A DNA stretch of 64,000 nt, taken from the NCBI RefSeq assembly GCF_000413935.1, contig NZ_KE340380.1, positions 372,001-436,000 of the forward strand, read 5' to 3'. The notes beneath the pieces are model-generated. The model searched no databases and had not been told where the DNA came from. It saw only the letters and a program-made list of their open reading frames with translations. Positions 17,295 to 27,377 of the stretch are shown here, piece after piece. The translations under genes were made by a program, and so were the position numbers. This DNA comes from Acinetobacter colistiniresistens (GTDB taxonomy: Bacteria > Pseudomonadota > Gammaproteobacteria > Pseudomonadales > Moraxellaceae). Numbering within the stretch: position 1 is the stretch's first letter; each line of letters opens with the position of its first letter.

Positions 17295-17507
17295 ATGACA
17301 GCTCGTGAACAAGGCGTAGTAAAGTGGTTTAACGACACTAAAGGCTTTGGTTTTATTCAACGTAATGGCGGTGATGACGTATTCGTTCATTTCCGTGCAA
17401 TTGTTGGTGAAGGTCACCGTTCTTTACGTGACGGCCAACGCGTAGAATTCAGCGTAGTTCAAGGACAAAAAGGTTTCCAAGCTGAAAACGTTCAGCCTTT
17501 AGACTAA
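17295..17507 (+). CDS. Cold-shock-domain protein (CspA family)
   Basis: A 70-residue single OB-fold RNA chaperone. RNP-1 (KGFGFIQ) and RNP-2 (VFVHF) are visible. GAGG precedes the ATG. Monocistronic, followed by an intrinsic terminator. It could be cold-induced or constitutive; the long upstream region is compatible with post-transcriptional control. Confidence 0.95.
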   Translation: MTAREQGVVKWFNDTKGFGFIQRNGGDDVFVHFRAIVGEGHRSLRDGQRVEFSVVQGQKGFQAENVQPLD

Positions 17508-17530
17508 TTTGTTGCCTTATACGCAATATG

Positions 17531-17565
17531 AAAACGCTCCAATGTAATTTGGGGCGTTTTTGTTT
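17531..17565 (+). terminator. Intrinsic terminator of the cold-shock gene
   Basis: AAAACGCTCC (17531-17540) pairs with GGGGCGTTTT (17551-17560) with one G-U, followed by TGTTT. Confidence 0.8.
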
Positions 17566-17609
17566 ATAATAGCCACTTTCTTTTGATCACTGATGGTTCG
17601 AGAGCATAT

Positions 17610-18761
17610 ATGACGTCTGGTTTTGAAACCTTAAATTTACATCCGCAGTTGAAGAAAGCGATTGATGCTTTGGGTTTTACACAAATGACCCCAATTCAAC
17701 AAAAGGTTTTAAAATATACATTGGCAGGGCATGATGCCATTGGTCGAGCGCAAACAGGTACGGGTAAAACTGCGGCCTTTTTGATTAGTGTGATCAATGA
17801 TCTACTTAATAATCCAGTGAAAGAACAACGTTTCCGTGGTGAGCCACGTGCGTTAATTCTAGCGCCAACACGCGAGCTAGCATTACAGATTGAAAGTGAT
17901 GCACAAGCATTGACGAAGTTTTCAAATTTGCACCTTGTAACGCTGTTGGGTGGTGTAGATTTTGAAAAACAAAAGAAAATGTTGGATCGAAACTTCGTTG
18001 ATATTATCGTCGCAACGCCAGGGCGTTTGATCGATTTTGTTGAACAAAAAGAAGTTTGGTTAGATAAAATTGAATTTCTGGTGATTGATGAGGCTGATCG
18101 CTTACTCGATATGGGTTTTATTCCATCGGTAAAACGAATTGTCCGTTATTCACCATTTAAAGAGCAGCGTCAAACCTTAATGTTCTCTGCAACATTTAGC
18201 TATGATGTTTTGAATCTTGCACGTCAATGGTTATTTGAGCCTGTAACAGTAGAAATTGAACCTGAGCAAAAAACCAATAATGATGTTGAACAACGTGTTT
18301 ATGTGGTTGCGAAGCAAGATAAGTATAAGCTGTTACAAGAGATTCTTCGTGAAGAGCCAATCGATAAGGTGATGATTTTTGCGAATCGCCGAGATCAGGT
18401 GCGTCGCTTGTACGATCACTTAAAGCGTGATGGTTATAAGGTTGGGATGTTGTCTGGTGAAATTGCACAAGATAAACGCCTGAAAATGCTCGATCAGTTC
18501 AAGCAAGGTAAGAATAATATTATGATTGCAACCGATGTTGCAGGTCGTGGTATCCATGTCGATGGGGTTTCGCATGTGATCAATTTCACCTTACCTGAGC
18601 AATCAGATGATTATGTACATCGTATTGGTCGTACGGGTCGTGCGGGAGCGCAAGGTGTAAGTATCAGTTTCCTGTCTGAAGATGATGCATTCTATTTACC
18701 TGAGATTGAAAAAGCGATTGGTAAAAAATTACCATTAACGCGTTTAGAAGGTTATTGCTAA
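17610..18761 (+). CDS. rhlB: DEAD-box ATP-dependent RNA helicase, RhlB-like
   Basis: 383 residues. Visible: the Q motif (GFTQMTPIQQ), Walker A AQTGTGKT (47-54), PTRELA, TPGRLIDF, DEADRLLD, SATF, and the second-domain motifs ATDVAGRGIH and HRIGRTGRAG. A short C-terminus without basic tail fits RhlB or a related core helicase rather than DeaD. The start at 17610 is the ATG after an AGAG; the frame opens earlier with TTG. A strong terminator follows. Confidence 0.85.
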   Translation: MTSGFETLNLHPQLKKAIDALGFTQMTPIQQKVLKYTLAGHDAIGRAQTGTGKTAAFLISVINDLLNNPVKEQRFRGEPRALILAPTRELALQIESDAQALTKFSNLHLVTLLGGVDFEKQKKMLDRNFVDIIVATPGRLIDFVEQKEVWLDKIEFLVIDEADRLLDMGFIPSVKRIVRYSPFKEQRQTLMFSATFSYDVLNLARQWLFEPVTVEIEPEQKTNNDVEQRVYVVAKQDKYKLLQEILREEPIDKVMIFANRRDQVRRLYDHLKRDGYKVGMLSGEIAQDKRLKMLDQFKQGKNNIMIATDVAGRGIHVDGVSHVINFTLPEQSDDYVHRIGRTGRAGAQGVSISFLSEDDAFYLPEIEKAIGKKLPLTRLEGYC

Positions 18762-18801
18762 GTCTTATAAGGTGTTTAATTAAGACGATAAGATCTTCTT
18801 T

Positions 18802-18836
18802 AAAAAGGCCAAATCATGCGGTGATTTGGCCTTTTT
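18802..18836 (+). terminator. Intrinsic terminator of the RNA helicase gene
   Basis: A perfect 15-bp stem (18802-18816 with 18822-18836) whose 3' arm ends in TTTTT. The 5' arm is A-rich, so it may also work on the other strand. Confidence 0.85.
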
Positions 18837-18964
18837 GCTTATTTCATAAGGTTTGCTACTCAAATTACACAAAAGACTGAAGATTTTTTTATAATTCCTG
18901 TGATTAGTTGCTGAATTGAAATACATCAGCATGTAGAATATGGCGCATTACCTGGGAGGATATT

Positions 18965-20002
18965 ATGGCTCTAATCTCAATGCGCCAGCTCTTGGATCAC
19001 GCTGCAGAACATAACTACGGCGTACCAGCATTTAACGTAAACAACTTAGAACAAATGCGTGCAATCATGCTCGCTGCGGATGCAACAAACTCACCTGTGA
19101 TCGTGCAAGCTTCGGCGGGTGCACGTAAATATGCGGGTGCACCTTTCTTACGCCATCTTATTTTAGCAGCGATTGAAGAGTGGCCACATATTCCAGTGGT
19201 AATGCATCAAGATCATGGTACAAGTCCAGATGTTTGCCAACGTTCTATTCAATTGGGCTTTAGCTCGGTGATGATGGATGGTTCATTAGGTGCAGATGGT
19301 AAAACACCAACAACATATGATTACAACGTTGATGTAACTCGTCGTGTTGTGGCAATGGCGCATGCTTGTGGTGTGTCGGTTGAAGGTGAGATTGGTTGCT
19401 TGGGTAGCCTTGAAACTGGTATGGCTGGCGAAGAAGATGGTGTTGGTGCAGAAGGTGTGCTTGACCATTCTCAGTTGTTAACTTCTGTTGAAGAAGCAAC
19501 TCAATTCGTTGCAGATACCAATGTAGATGCTTTGGCAATTGCAGTGGGTACCTCACACGGTGCGTATAAGTTTACTCGCCCACCTACAGGCGATATCTTA
19601 GCCATTGATCGTATCAAAGAAATTCATGCCGCGTTACCAAATACACATCTTGTTATGCATGGTTCAAGCTCTGTACCACAAGAGTGGTTGGCTGTGATTA
19701 ACCAATATGGTGGCGATATTAAAGAAACTTATGGTGTACCTGTCGATCAGCTTGTCGAAGCGATCAAGCACGGTGTGCGTAAGATTAATATTGATACCGA
19801 TTTACGTTTGGCTTCTACAGGCGCAATGCGTCGTATGATGGCTGAAAAACCAAGCGAGTTTGATCCGCGTAAATTCTTCGGTGAAACTGTAGAAGCAATG
19901 AAAGAGATCTGTGTTGCTCGTTACGAAGCATTCGGCACTGCAGGTAATGCTAGTAAGATTCGCCCAATCTCTTTAGAGAAAATGGTTGATCGTTACAAGT
20001 AA
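18965..20002 (+). CDS. fba: Class II fructose-bisphosphate aldolase
   Basis: Zinc-dependent glycolytic/gluconeogenic aldolase, 345 residues. Visible: [14 protein letters not shown], the zinc ligand region [19 protein letters not shown] with acidic residues, and the phosphate-binding [10 protein letters not shown] and KINIDTDLR. Acinetobacter lacks the full glycolytic upper pathway, so the enzyme works mainly in gluconeogenesis. GGAGG lies close to the ATG. A single-gene unit ended by a terminator. Confidence 0.96.
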   Translation: MALISMRQLLDHAAEHNYGVPAFNVNNLEQMRAIMLAADATNSPVIVQASAGARKYAGAPFLRHLILAAIEEWPHIPVVMHQDHGTSPDVCQRSIQLGFSSVMMDGSLGADGKTPTTYDYNVDVTRRVVAMAHACGVSVEGEIGCLGSLETGMAGEEDGVGAEGVLDHSQLLTSVEEATQFVADTNVDALAIAVGTSHGAYKFTRPPTGDILAIDRIKEIHAALPNTHLVMHGSSSVPQEWLAVINQYGGDIKETYGVPVDQLVEAIKHGVRKINIDTDLRLASTGAMRRMMAEKPSEFDPRKFFGETVEAMKEICVARYEAFGTAGNASKIRPISLEKMVDRYK

Positions 20003-20024
20003 TTTAAGTGTTATTTGTGATATG

Positions 20025-20050
20025 AAAAAAGCGGCTATGGCCGCTTTTTT
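20025..20050 (+). terminator. Intrinsic terminator of fba
   Basis: An 11-bp stem (20025-20035 with 20040-20050), core GCGGC/GCCGC, ending in TTTTTT. Confidence 0.88.
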
Positions 20051-20064
20051 CATTTGTGAGACAT

Positions 20065-20095
20065 AAAAAATACCAGCAACTTGCTGGTATTTTTT
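20065..20095 (-). terminator. Intrinsic terminator of lptD-surA
   Basis: A near-complete 15-bp inverted repeat (20065-20079 with 20081-20095; core TACCAGCAA). It ends in a T-run on both strands and lies just past the surA stop, so it can serve surA on the minus strand and back up the fba terminator. Confidence 0.85.
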
Positions 20096-20103
20096 AGCAT
20101 CAA

Positions 20104-21417
20104 TTATTTTTGCTTTGCCTTAGAGTCTAGGCTAGCATCTTTAATTTCAACATAGGCATTTGCACGTAGCTCTCGCATCCAGCTATCCACCTCGGTATCA
20201 AATAAGCGTTCACCCAAAATCTGACGTGCCATACGTTCTTGTACTTCTTTGGTCATATCTTGTTGGCGCGTATCCGTCACTTGTAGGATATGCCAGCCAA
20301 ATTGGCTCTGGAATGGTTTGCTAATTTGTCCGACAGGGGTCTCTTTCATCACTTTTTCAAACTCAGGGACCATAACACCAGGGCTAACCCAGCCTAAGCT
20401 ACCGCCATCACGCGCTGAACCTGTATCATTTGAGTAGGTTGCAGCCAATGTCGCGAAGTCTTCACCTGCTTTAGCGCGGTTGTAAAGACTATCGATCATT
20501 TGTTTTGCACGATCTACGCTGACAACTTCAGAAGGTTGAATCAAAATATGGCGGGTTTGATATTGAGGAACCAAGGCTTTTTGATCGTTTTGTTTACGTT
20601 CAAGTAATTTTAATACGTGTACGCCATCACGAACATTGATTAACTCTGTGGTTTGTCCAACTTGGAGTGGTGCAATACGCGCTGAAAGTTCTGTTGGGAT
20701 ATCAGAGAGTGAGCGGAAGCCCATATCTGCACCATCGACCTTGACTGAAGCTGTTGATAGCTTAGAGCTGATCGCTTTTGTATCATCACTGTTTGTTAAC
20801 GATTGTTTAACTTGTCGAGCAACTTGCTGTACGTCATTCTCATTTTCTCCAGAGATACGCATATGTAATACGTGGACCTGTGTGCCGAGGGCTGCTTGGC
20901 CTTCAGGAGATTTTAAGAAGTTTTCGACATCATGATCACTAATTTTGATACGAGACATGACTTGTTGTTGGCGTAAACGTCCAATGGCTAGGTCTTCAGC
21001 AACACGGTTACGTAAATTTTCATAAGTCCCAGGTGCAATTGCATCCAGCTTTTGCTGGAATGCTTCGAGTGTATTTGCGCCAGATTGATTCGCGATTTTT
21101 AAAACAGCTGCATTTAAACTTTTTTCATCAGGTTTGATGCCGTAACGTTTGACTTGCTCTAATTGAGCTTGACGAATAATCAGTTGATCCAGTACTTGCA
21201 TTTGTAAATACTGTTGCGGCGGAATTGTTTTATTTTGAACCTTTAGCTGGTGCTCTGTTTCAGCAACTCCTTGTTCTAAATCACTTTTAAGAATGACACT
21301 ACTATCAACAATTGCAACAACCTCATCCGTTGGTTGTGCAAAGCTGTGCATTGATGAAGAAATTAGGGCAGCGAGAACAGTCGCTTTAAAGATATGTTGA
21401 AAAGGTTTTATCTTCAT
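20104..21417 (-). CDS. surA: Periplasmic chaperone and peptidyl-prolyl isomerase SurA
   Basis: 437 residues, periplasmic. It has an N-terminal signal peptide (ending near SSSMHSFAQ), a SurA N-domain (VVAIVDSSVILKSDLEQG) and two parvulin repeats (one around VHVLHMRISGE, the second at YQTRHILIQPSE...GSLGWVSPG). It folds outer-membrane proteins, including LptD. Its ATG overlaps the lptD stop (TAATG), so translation is coupled. Confidence 0.96.
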   Translation of the reverse strand: MKIKPFQHIFKATVLAALISSSMHSFAQPTDEVVAIVDSSVILKSDLEQGVAETEHQLKVQNKTIPPQQYLQMQVLDQLIIRQAQLEQVKRYGIKPDEKSLNAAVLKIANQSGANTLEAFQQKLDAIAPGTYENLRNRVAEDLAIGRLRQQQVMSRIKISDHDVENFLKSPEGQAALGTQVHVLHMRISGENENDVQQVARQVKQSLTNSDDTKAISSKLSTASVKVDGADMGFRSLSDIPTELSARIAPLQVGQTTELINVRDGVHVLKLLERKQNDQKALVPQYQTRHILIQPSEVVSVDRAKQMIDSLYNRAKAGEDFATLAATYSNDTGSARDGGSLGWVSPGVMVPEFEKVMKETPVGQISKPFQSQFGWHILQVTDTRQQDMTKEVQERMARQILGERLFDTEVDSWMRELRANAYVEIKDASLDSKAKQK

Positions 21418-23879
21418 TAACGTTGTGTCCAAGATTGATTAATTTTGTCGAAACCTAAAACTCTATTCTCAAGCAGAGAAGCAAGTTTGTTGTTTAAAGC
21501 ACCTAGGCCTTTGAGAGTGAATTCAGCCATAACCGCATTCTTCTTATGAACGCCTGGGGTGTTTGGATCATCTAAGTCATTGTAGTAAGAACGGCCATAG
21601 ACAGATACAGCCCAACAGCACGACTCGTAATTTACACCGAGTAAGTATTCACGCATAACATTGTTGTCTATGTCGTATTGAGCATGGCCCATAATACGCC
21701 AATTGTCCTTTACAGGTTGTATAAAGGATGCAACAACTTGATCGTAGGCATCTTGTCGGTCTGTAATTCTCTTTCTGTAAAAATAACCCAGATTGTATAG
21801 ATTGCCTTTGTCACCGGTATAGTAAGCTTGTAAGTCTCGTTGTGCGTTATCACCATTTTCTGTCCATGCTGAGTTAGAGCTGATGGTGACATTTTGGTTG
21901 AGTTGACTAGAAAGACTTACAATAGGTCCTGTACGACGTTGAGTGTCGAATTCATCCAGTTTTTCGTTTAGGCTGACACGGCGATCGCTAAAATAATAGC
22001 TTTGACCAATGCTGGCTTTAATACGCTCTAAACCTTCAGTGTCCAATAAACTATAGGTAATACCAAGCGATAAGAAATTGTTGTCATCTAAGCGGTCATG
22101 CCCATAAAAGCGATATGGGTTGAACAGTTGATCATAGTTAACCGAGGCTGTCGTTGAGTCAAAGTTTGGATTGTTGTCTTGGTTTTTATATGGTGAATAA
22201 GCATAGAAAGCGCGTGGAGAAATACTTTGAAGGTATTTACCATCTTTTTCAAATGTTAGGCCAGTTGCAAAAGTAAACTGAGGTACGACCACCGATTTTT
22301 CTTGACTGTCAGACCCAAGGGTTGCTTTAGTATCTTGGTCATAATAGGTGTTAATACTGCGAACAGAAACTTCTGGGACTGCGTAGAACCAAGATGGGGT
22401 TAGATAGTTATATCGAACTGCAAACTGGTTGTAGATACGCGTACCACTTGACTCAAGCGCGGACCCATCATTGATCGATTTTTTGAAGTAAGCCGTATCA
22501 TTATTAAACTCGTACTGTAACCCTTGTGGGTTACCCGTGACATAGTTTAATAAAAATTGCGGTAATCGAGCATATGGTTTATTTGCATCGGGGATCGTTT
22601 TATCTAGTGTCTGGAAGTCTTCAACTTTTAACTGAGCTTTTAGACCTGGAATACCGTTGCGATAATTAAGTTCCCATGCTCGACGTAAGTTAAGATCGGT
22701 TCTGGTATTTGGGTTGTGGTTGAAGTCTGCAAAATAGTCTTTATCGGAAGCGTAGTTATACTCTAAATTGGTTGACCATTGATCATTAATGCCCCAGTGA
22801 TGAAGAAAGTGTAAGTCATCACGATTCTCGTCACCATACTGCTTATCTTTGGCAATATAACCACCCCAGAGACGGCCTGAACCAAAGTTTTCCGTCATAT
22901 ATCGGAATTCAGCATCTAACTTCTCTCCACGCTTACTCATATAACTTGGTGTGAGCGTCAGATCGTAATTAGGTGCCAAGTTAAGATAAATAGGGGTTGC
23001 AAGTTGAGCACCACCATCATTGCTATAGCCAAAAAGTGGGCTGAGCAGGCCAGTAGTACGGCGGTCATCAATCGGGAAGTTGAAATAAGGGACTGCAAGT
23101 ACAGGTACATTTTTCACATAAAGTTTTGTACCGCGAGTGACGCCTCGTCCTGTATCTTGATCTAATTCAATTTGTTTCGCTTGAATTTTCCATGCAGGCT
23201 TTTGTTCAGGAGGACAAGCTGTATAGCTTGCATCTTTTAAAATAACTAAATTTTCATTGGCGCGTTTAATCTGACTTGCATGTCCGTGTGCATGCTGTTG
23301 TTCAGAAATATAGTAGCTATTATTTAAATCACCTGTCTGGGTCTTTAAATTATAGTTAATGGCATCACTTTGGCTGAGTAAGCCAGATTGGGCAAGTTGA
23401 ACACGACCTTCGGCATTGGCATAGGTTTGGGTCGAGTCAATAGTAACTTGATCTGCGCGAATCGTACGACCTTCTTGATCGATTACGACATTGCCTTGTA
23501 GAACTGAGTCGCCTGTCGGGTTGTAATGTCCATAATCAGCAGTAATGACAGAAGTCGTCGTGTTTTCGTTGCCTGCTTTTGTTTGAGGGTTAATTGGAGT
23601 GACCCAAGTCCCTTGGCAAAAAGAAGAACTTAAATAACGATTATCACGTAACTGTGCCTCTGGTGCAGATTTATCTACGTAATATTGCTGGAAAAAGCTT
23701 TCCCCAGGATAACTTTCTTGGTCTTGCTGTCCCTGATTTCGAATTGCTGCTTTGAGCTGTTTGTTGTCAAGCGTAGAGACAGCATCAGCTTGAGCTGCGA
23801 AACCAGATTGGATCGAGCCGCCACACAAGAGTGTCAAAATAGCTGTTGCTAAAGGATTAAATTTAAACTGATGTTTCAT
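21417..23879 (-). CDS. lptD: LPS-assembly outer-membrane protein LptD
   Basis: 820 residues. It has a signal peptide (ending near GSIQSGFAA), an N-terminal OstA/LptA-like beta-taco (GDSVLQGNVVIDQEGR) and a long LptD beta-barrel. It inserts LPS or LOS in the outer leaflet with LptE. Cysteines are visible near the start (about residue 88) and at the end (ESCCWAV), suitable for the interdomain disulfides. It is the first gene of the lptD-surA operon and divergent from amgK. Confidence 0.96.
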   Translation of the reverse strand: MKHQFKFNPLATAILTLLCGGSIQSGFAAQADAVSTLDNKQLKAAIRNQGQQDQESYPGESFFQQYYVDKSAPEAQLRDNRYLSSSFCQGTWVTPINPQTKAGNENTTTSVITADYGHYNPTGDSVLQGNVVIDQEGRTIRADQVTIDSTQTYANAEGRVQLAQSGLLSQSDAINYNLKTQTGDLNNSYYISEQQHAHGHASQIKRANENLVILKDASYTACPPEQKPAWKIQAKQIELDQDTGRGVTRGTKLYVKNVPVLAVPYFNFPIDDRRTTGLLSPLFGYSNDGGAQLATPIYLNLAPNYDLTLTPSYMSKRGEKLDAEFRYMTENFGSGRLWGGYIAKDKQYGDENRDDLHFLHHWGINDQWSTNLEYNYASDKDYFADFNHNPNTRTDLNLRRAWELNYRNGIPGLKAQLKVEDFQTLDKTIPDANKPYARLPQFLLNYVTGNPQGLQYEFNNDTAYFKKSINDGSALESSGTRIYNQFAVRYNYLTPSWFYAVPEVSVRSINTYYDQDTKATLGSDSQEKSVVVPQFTFATGLTFEKDGKYLQSISPRAFYAYSPYKNQDNNPNFDSTTASVNYDQLFNPYRFYGHDRLDDNNFLSLGITYSLLDTEGLERIKASIGQSYYFSDRRVSLNEKLDEFDTQRRTGPIVSLSSQLNQNVTISSNSAWTENGDNAQRDLQAYYTGDKGNLYNLGYFYRKRITDRQDAYDQVVASFIQPVKDNWRIMGHAQYDIDNNVMREYLLGVNYESCCWAVSVYGRSYYNDLDDPNTPGVHKKNAVMAEFTLKGLGALNNKLASLLENRVLGFDKINQSWTQR

Positions 23880-23997
23880 TGTCTCATTAACCAGTACGCT
23901 AATTCACAATTAATTATTGTCGCATCATAGAGAAAAAGTTGATAAGTGGCTACACTTAAGCTTTCAAAATCTCAGCTAGTTTTAGATTTTATTGCAA

Positions 23998-25011
23998 ATG
24001 AATACACAACGTGAACAATTGATACAAACTTGGCTTCAAGCCACTCTCCAATCTGATCAATTTGAGATCAATTTTTTAGCAGGAGATGCAAGCTTTCGTC
24101 GTTATGCGCGAATTGGATTACAAAACAAAACATATATGCTTATGGATGCGCCTCCTGAAAAAGAAGATTGTGCGCCTTTTGTGAGTATTGATGAGTTTTT
24201 TGACAAAAATGGTGTGCGTGTTCCGCATATTGTTGCGAAAGACTTAACACTTGGTTTGTTGCTGTTAGAAGATTTTGGTGATGTTGTACTTTCGACATTG
24301 CTAACAGATCAGACTGTTGATCAGTACTACGCACAAAGCTTTAAGCAGTTAATTGAATTGCAACAGGTCGATGGTCATGGGCAATTGCTAGCTTATTCAT
24401 ACGAAAAGTTAATGACTGAAATGCGTTTGCTAACGGATTGGATGTTGCCTTCACTGAACATTCAGCCGACAGAGCAGCAGTTGGAAACAATTGAACAGGC
24501 GTTTGATTTCCTTGCGATTGAGGCAACTCATCAACCACAAGTGATTGTACATCGTGATTTTCACAGTCGTAACTTGATGAAAATTGAAAATGAGCAAGAG
24601 CTTGGCGTGATTGATTTTCAGGATGCTGTGATCGGTGCGGATACCTATGACTTAATTTCAATTACACGTGATGCTTATGTACAGTGGAATGCCGAGCGTG
24701 TATATGAGTGGTTTGAGGTGTTTTATAACTTATTACCAGCGGCAGCAAAGGAAAACCGTAGTTTTGAGCAATTCAAACGAGATGCGGACTTGATGGCAAT
24801 TCAGCGCCATTTGAAAATTTTAGGTATCTTTGTACGCCTGTTTGAACGTGATGGTAAATCTGGCTATTTAAAAGATTTACCACGTGTGATGTGGTATTTG
24901 CTTGAAGAAAGCCAAGGCTATGATGAACTGAATGATTTCATGCAGTTTATCCGTAATGTGGTGATGCCGAAGTTTATTGAAAAATATGGTGATTACGAGG
25001 TTGCAGCATAA
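23998..25011 (+). CDS. amgK: N-acetylmuramate/N-acetylglucosamine kinase AmgK
   Basis: 337 residues with an aminoglycoside-phosphotransferase-like fold. Visible: the catalytic VIVHRDFHSRNLM (Brenner motif) and the metal aspartate in IDFQDAVIGAD. AmgK phosphorylates MurNAc at C1 in the cell-wall recycling pathway that bypasses de novo UDP-MurNAc synthesis. The stop overlaps the MurU start. The pair next to lptD-surA is conserved in Pseudomonas and Acinetobacter. The ATG at 23998 is preferred over TTG 23992. Confidence 0.9.
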   Translation: MNTQREQLIQTWLQATLQSDQFEINFLAGDASFRRYARIGLQNKTYMLMDAPPEKEDCAPFVSIDEFFDKNGVRVPHIVAKDLTLGLLLLEDFGDVVLSTLLTDQTVDQYYAQSFKQLIELQQVDGHGQLLAYSYEKLMTEMRLLTDWMLPSLNIQPTEQQLETIEQAFDFLAIEATHQPQVIVHRDFHSRNLMKIENEQELGVIDFQDAVIGADTYDLISITRDAYVQWNAERVYEWFEVFYNLLPAAAKENRSFEQFKRDADLMAIQRHLKILGIFVRLFERDGKSGYLKDLPRVMWYLLEESQGYDELNDFMQFIRNVVMPKFIEKYGDYEVAA

Positions 25012-25700
25012 TGAAAGCCATGATTCTAGCTGCAGGCTTGGGTAATCGCATGCGGCCTTTAACATTACATACCCCTAAACCTTTACTTGAGGTCGGTGGA
25101 AAACCACTGATTGTCTGGCATATCGAGAAACTTAAAGCGATTGGCGTGACTGAGATCGTGATTAATACGGCTTGGTTGGCTGACAAACTCGTTGCGGCGC
25201 TTGGTGATGGTTCGCAATTTGGTGTGACGATTTTATGGTCGCATGAAGGTGAGGGGCTGGAAACGGCAGGTGGCATCATTAATGCTTTACCTTTGCTGGG
25301 TGATCAGCCTTTTATCTTGGTGAATGGTGATGTCTGGACCACGATGGATTTCTCTTCATTGCTCAGTGTTCAGTTAGATGGTAAGCAAGCACATTTGGTG
25401 CTGGTGGAGAATCCGCCACAACATTTGAAAGGTGATTTTATTCTTGCGAATAATCTAGCTTATACTTTTGAGCAGGATCAGTTTGGTGAAGCATTGACTT
25501 ATAGTGGTGTTGCGGTATTTGATCCACAGATGTTTAATGGATTAGAAAATGGTAAGCGACCTTTAGCGCCATTACTGAAACAAGCGATGCAACAACAGCA
25601 GGTTTCAGCTGAAAAGATGCAGGCAATTTGGGTGGATGTTGGCACACCAGAGCGTTTGCAACAGCTAGATCAACAAATCCAGCAAGGTGTATTTGCATAA
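25011..25700 (+). CDS. murU: MurNAc-1-phosphate uridylyltransferase MurU
   Basis: 229 residues. The sugar-nucleotidyltransferase signature is LAAGLGNRMRPLT followed by KPLLEVGGKPLI; acidic residues in LVNGDVWTT bind the metal. It makes UDP-MurNAc from MurNAc-1-P supplied by AmgK. Its ATG overlaps the amgK stop by one base, showing a tight two-gene operon. Confidence 0.93.
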   Translation: MKAMILAAGLGNRMRPLTLHTPKPLLEVGGKPLIVWHIEKLKAIGVTEIVINTAWLADKLVAALGDGSQFGVTILWSHEGEGLETAGGIINALPLLGDQPFILVNGDVWTTMDFSSLLSVQLDGKQAHLVLVENPPQHLKGDFILANNLAYTFEQDQFGEALTYSGVAVFDPQMFNGLENGKRPLAPLLKQAMQQQQVSAEKMQAIWVDVGTPERLQQLDQQIQQGVFA

Positions 25701-25717
25701 GGCTATGGTTTGTTTAT

Positions 25718-25756
25718 GACATTTTAGCCGATAGCACAATGCATGGCTGAAATGTC
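25718..25756. terminator. Hairpin after murU, possible terminator
   Basis: GACATTTTAGCC (25718-25729) pairs with GGCTGAAATGTC (25745-25756), 12 bp with one G-U. The U-tract is weak. It lies 18 bases after murU and about 185 bases before rsmG, so it may end the amgK-murU transcript. Confidence 0.45.
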
Positions 25757-25940
25757 AATAGTCCTAAGAAAAATGCTTTGTCTATCTGTGATTTGCATAG
25801 GAACAGACAAAAAATTAGCGGATTGTGCAGTTTATCATGCTTGTAAATGTTTAACTGCATAATCGTTCAACAAGTCCTACTGTGCCTTGTATCAGAAATC
25901 GGTATACTGCACAGCAAATTTATCGAGATGTTGCACTGTT

Positions 25941-26576
25941 ATGCATCCTTTTTTTCAAGAATTAAAGCAAGGTAGTCAAGCTCTGGGTTTAAACCTGAGT
26001 GAGGATAGCCTAACACTCTTATTGAAATATCAAGATGCTCTAGTGCTGTGGAATAAGGCCTACAACTTAACGGCGATTCGTGAGCCGAAAGAAATGTTGG
26101 TTAAACATTTATTGGATAGTTTAAGTATCTTAAATGATTTACCACAAGGCCGCTTACTGGATGTTGGTACAGGTGGCGGAATGCCCGGCATGATCATTGC
26201 TTTATGTCAGCCAGAACGTTCTTGTGTACTATTAGATTCAAATGGGAAAAAGATTCGTTTCCTGAAGCAGTTTATTGCTGATTTGAAATTGAAAAATGTT
26301 ATTGCTGTGCAAACACGTGTTGAAAATGAAGACAGCATTGGCGAGTTGGGACAGTTCGATGTCATTACCAGCCGAGCATTTGCTTCGTTGACTGACTTTG
26401 TGGATGCGGCACAACCTTATATGCATGAGCAGAGTATTATTGCTGCAATGAAAGGCTTGGTTCCAGCGGATGAAGTTGAACAGATGAAAGATGAGTATTC
26501 ATGTAAGATCATTGAACTTCGTGTCCCGAGATTAGATGAACAACGTCATTTACTTTTACTTCAACGCATTCAATAA
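25941..26576 (+). CDS. rsmG: 16S rRNA m7G527 methyltransferase RsmG (GidB)
   Basis: 211 residues. SAM-binding motif LLDVGTGGGMPGMI, with the N-terminal YNLTAIREPKEMLVKHLLDSLS typical of RsmG; catalytic-site segment SRAFASL. It methylates G527 of 16S rRNA. The start at 25941 (MHPFFQELKQ) fits the family; the frame opens earlier. It precedes parA by 18 bases, the classic rsmG-parAB order. Confidence 0.95.
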   Translation: MHPFFQELKQGSQALGLNLSEDSLTLLLKYQDALVLWNKAYNLTAIREPKEMLVKHLLDSLSILNDLPQGRLLDVGTGGGMPGMIIALCQPERSCVLLDSNGKKIRFLKQFIADLKLKNVIAVQTRVENEDSIGELGQFDVITSRAFASLTDFVDAAQPYMHEQSIIAAMKGLVPADEVEQMKDEYSCKIIELRVPRLDEQRHLLLLQRIQ

Positions 26577-26594
26577 AAATATTAAGAGGAAGTC

Positions 26595-27377
26595 ATGGCT
26601 CAAATTATTGCGATTGCAAACCAAAAAGGTGGTGTCGGAAAAACCACGACAGCAGTCAACCTTGCTGCTTCTTTGGCGATCTTGAAAAAACGTGTCTTGT
26701 TGGTCGATATGGACTCGCAAGGGAATGCCACCATGGGGTCTGGTATTCAAAAGAATGATTTACTTTACTCTGTGACCGATGTGTTGTTGGGCGAAGTACC
26801 GATTGAAACTGCCATTCAAAAAGCAGAAGTAGGTTATAAAGTACTTGGAGCCAACCGTGAACTTGCTGGCGTAGAGCTGGCGATTGCAGAGCAGGAAGGG
26901 CGTGAGTTCATTCTTAAAAATGCCTTACAAGAAGTCGATTCTGCATTTGATTATATTATTGTGGATTGTGCCCCAAGCCTAAGCTTGATTACCGTCAATG
27001 CGCTTGCTGCGGTGAATGGTGTAATTATTCCAATGCAATGTGAATATTATGCCTTGGAAGGTTTGGCTGATCTCACTCAAACGATTGATCGTATACAAAA
27101 AGCCCTTAATCCAAACTTGGAAATTGTTGGGGTATTACGTACCATGTATGATGCTCGTAATGCCTTGACACGCGATGTGTCAGCAGAGTTGGAGCAATAT
27201 TTTGGTAAAAAGTTATATGAAACGGTTATTCCCCGAAATATTCGTTTAGCAGAAGCGCCAGCGCATGGTTTGCCAGTGATTTATTTTGAAAAAAGTTCTA
27301 AAGGTGCTGTTTCATATTTGAATCTAGCCGCTGAAATGTTGAAGAAAAGTAAAGTGAAAAAAGGAAGTGTGGTATGA
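26595..27377 (+). CDS. parA: Chromosome-partitioning ATPase ParA (Soj)
   Basis: 260 residues. Deviant Walker A KGGVGKTT, the A' motif VDMDSQGN and Walker B DCAPSL are visible. Together with ParB and parS sites it segregates the chromosome origin. AAGAGG lies ahead of the ATG. It overlaps parB by four bases (ATGA). Confidence 0.96.
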   Translation: MAQIIAIANQKGGVGKTTTAVNLAASLAILKKRVLLVDMDSQGNATMGSGIQKNDLLYSVTDVLLGEVPIETAIQKAEVGYKVLGANRELAGVELAIAEQEGREFILKNALQEVDSAFDYIIVDCAPSLSLITVNALAAVNGVIIPMQCEYYALEGLADLTQTIDRIQKALNPNLEIVGVLRTMYDARNALTRDVSAELEQYFGKKLYETVIPRNIRLAEAPAHGLPVIYFEKSSKGAVSYLNLAAEMLKKSKVKKGSVV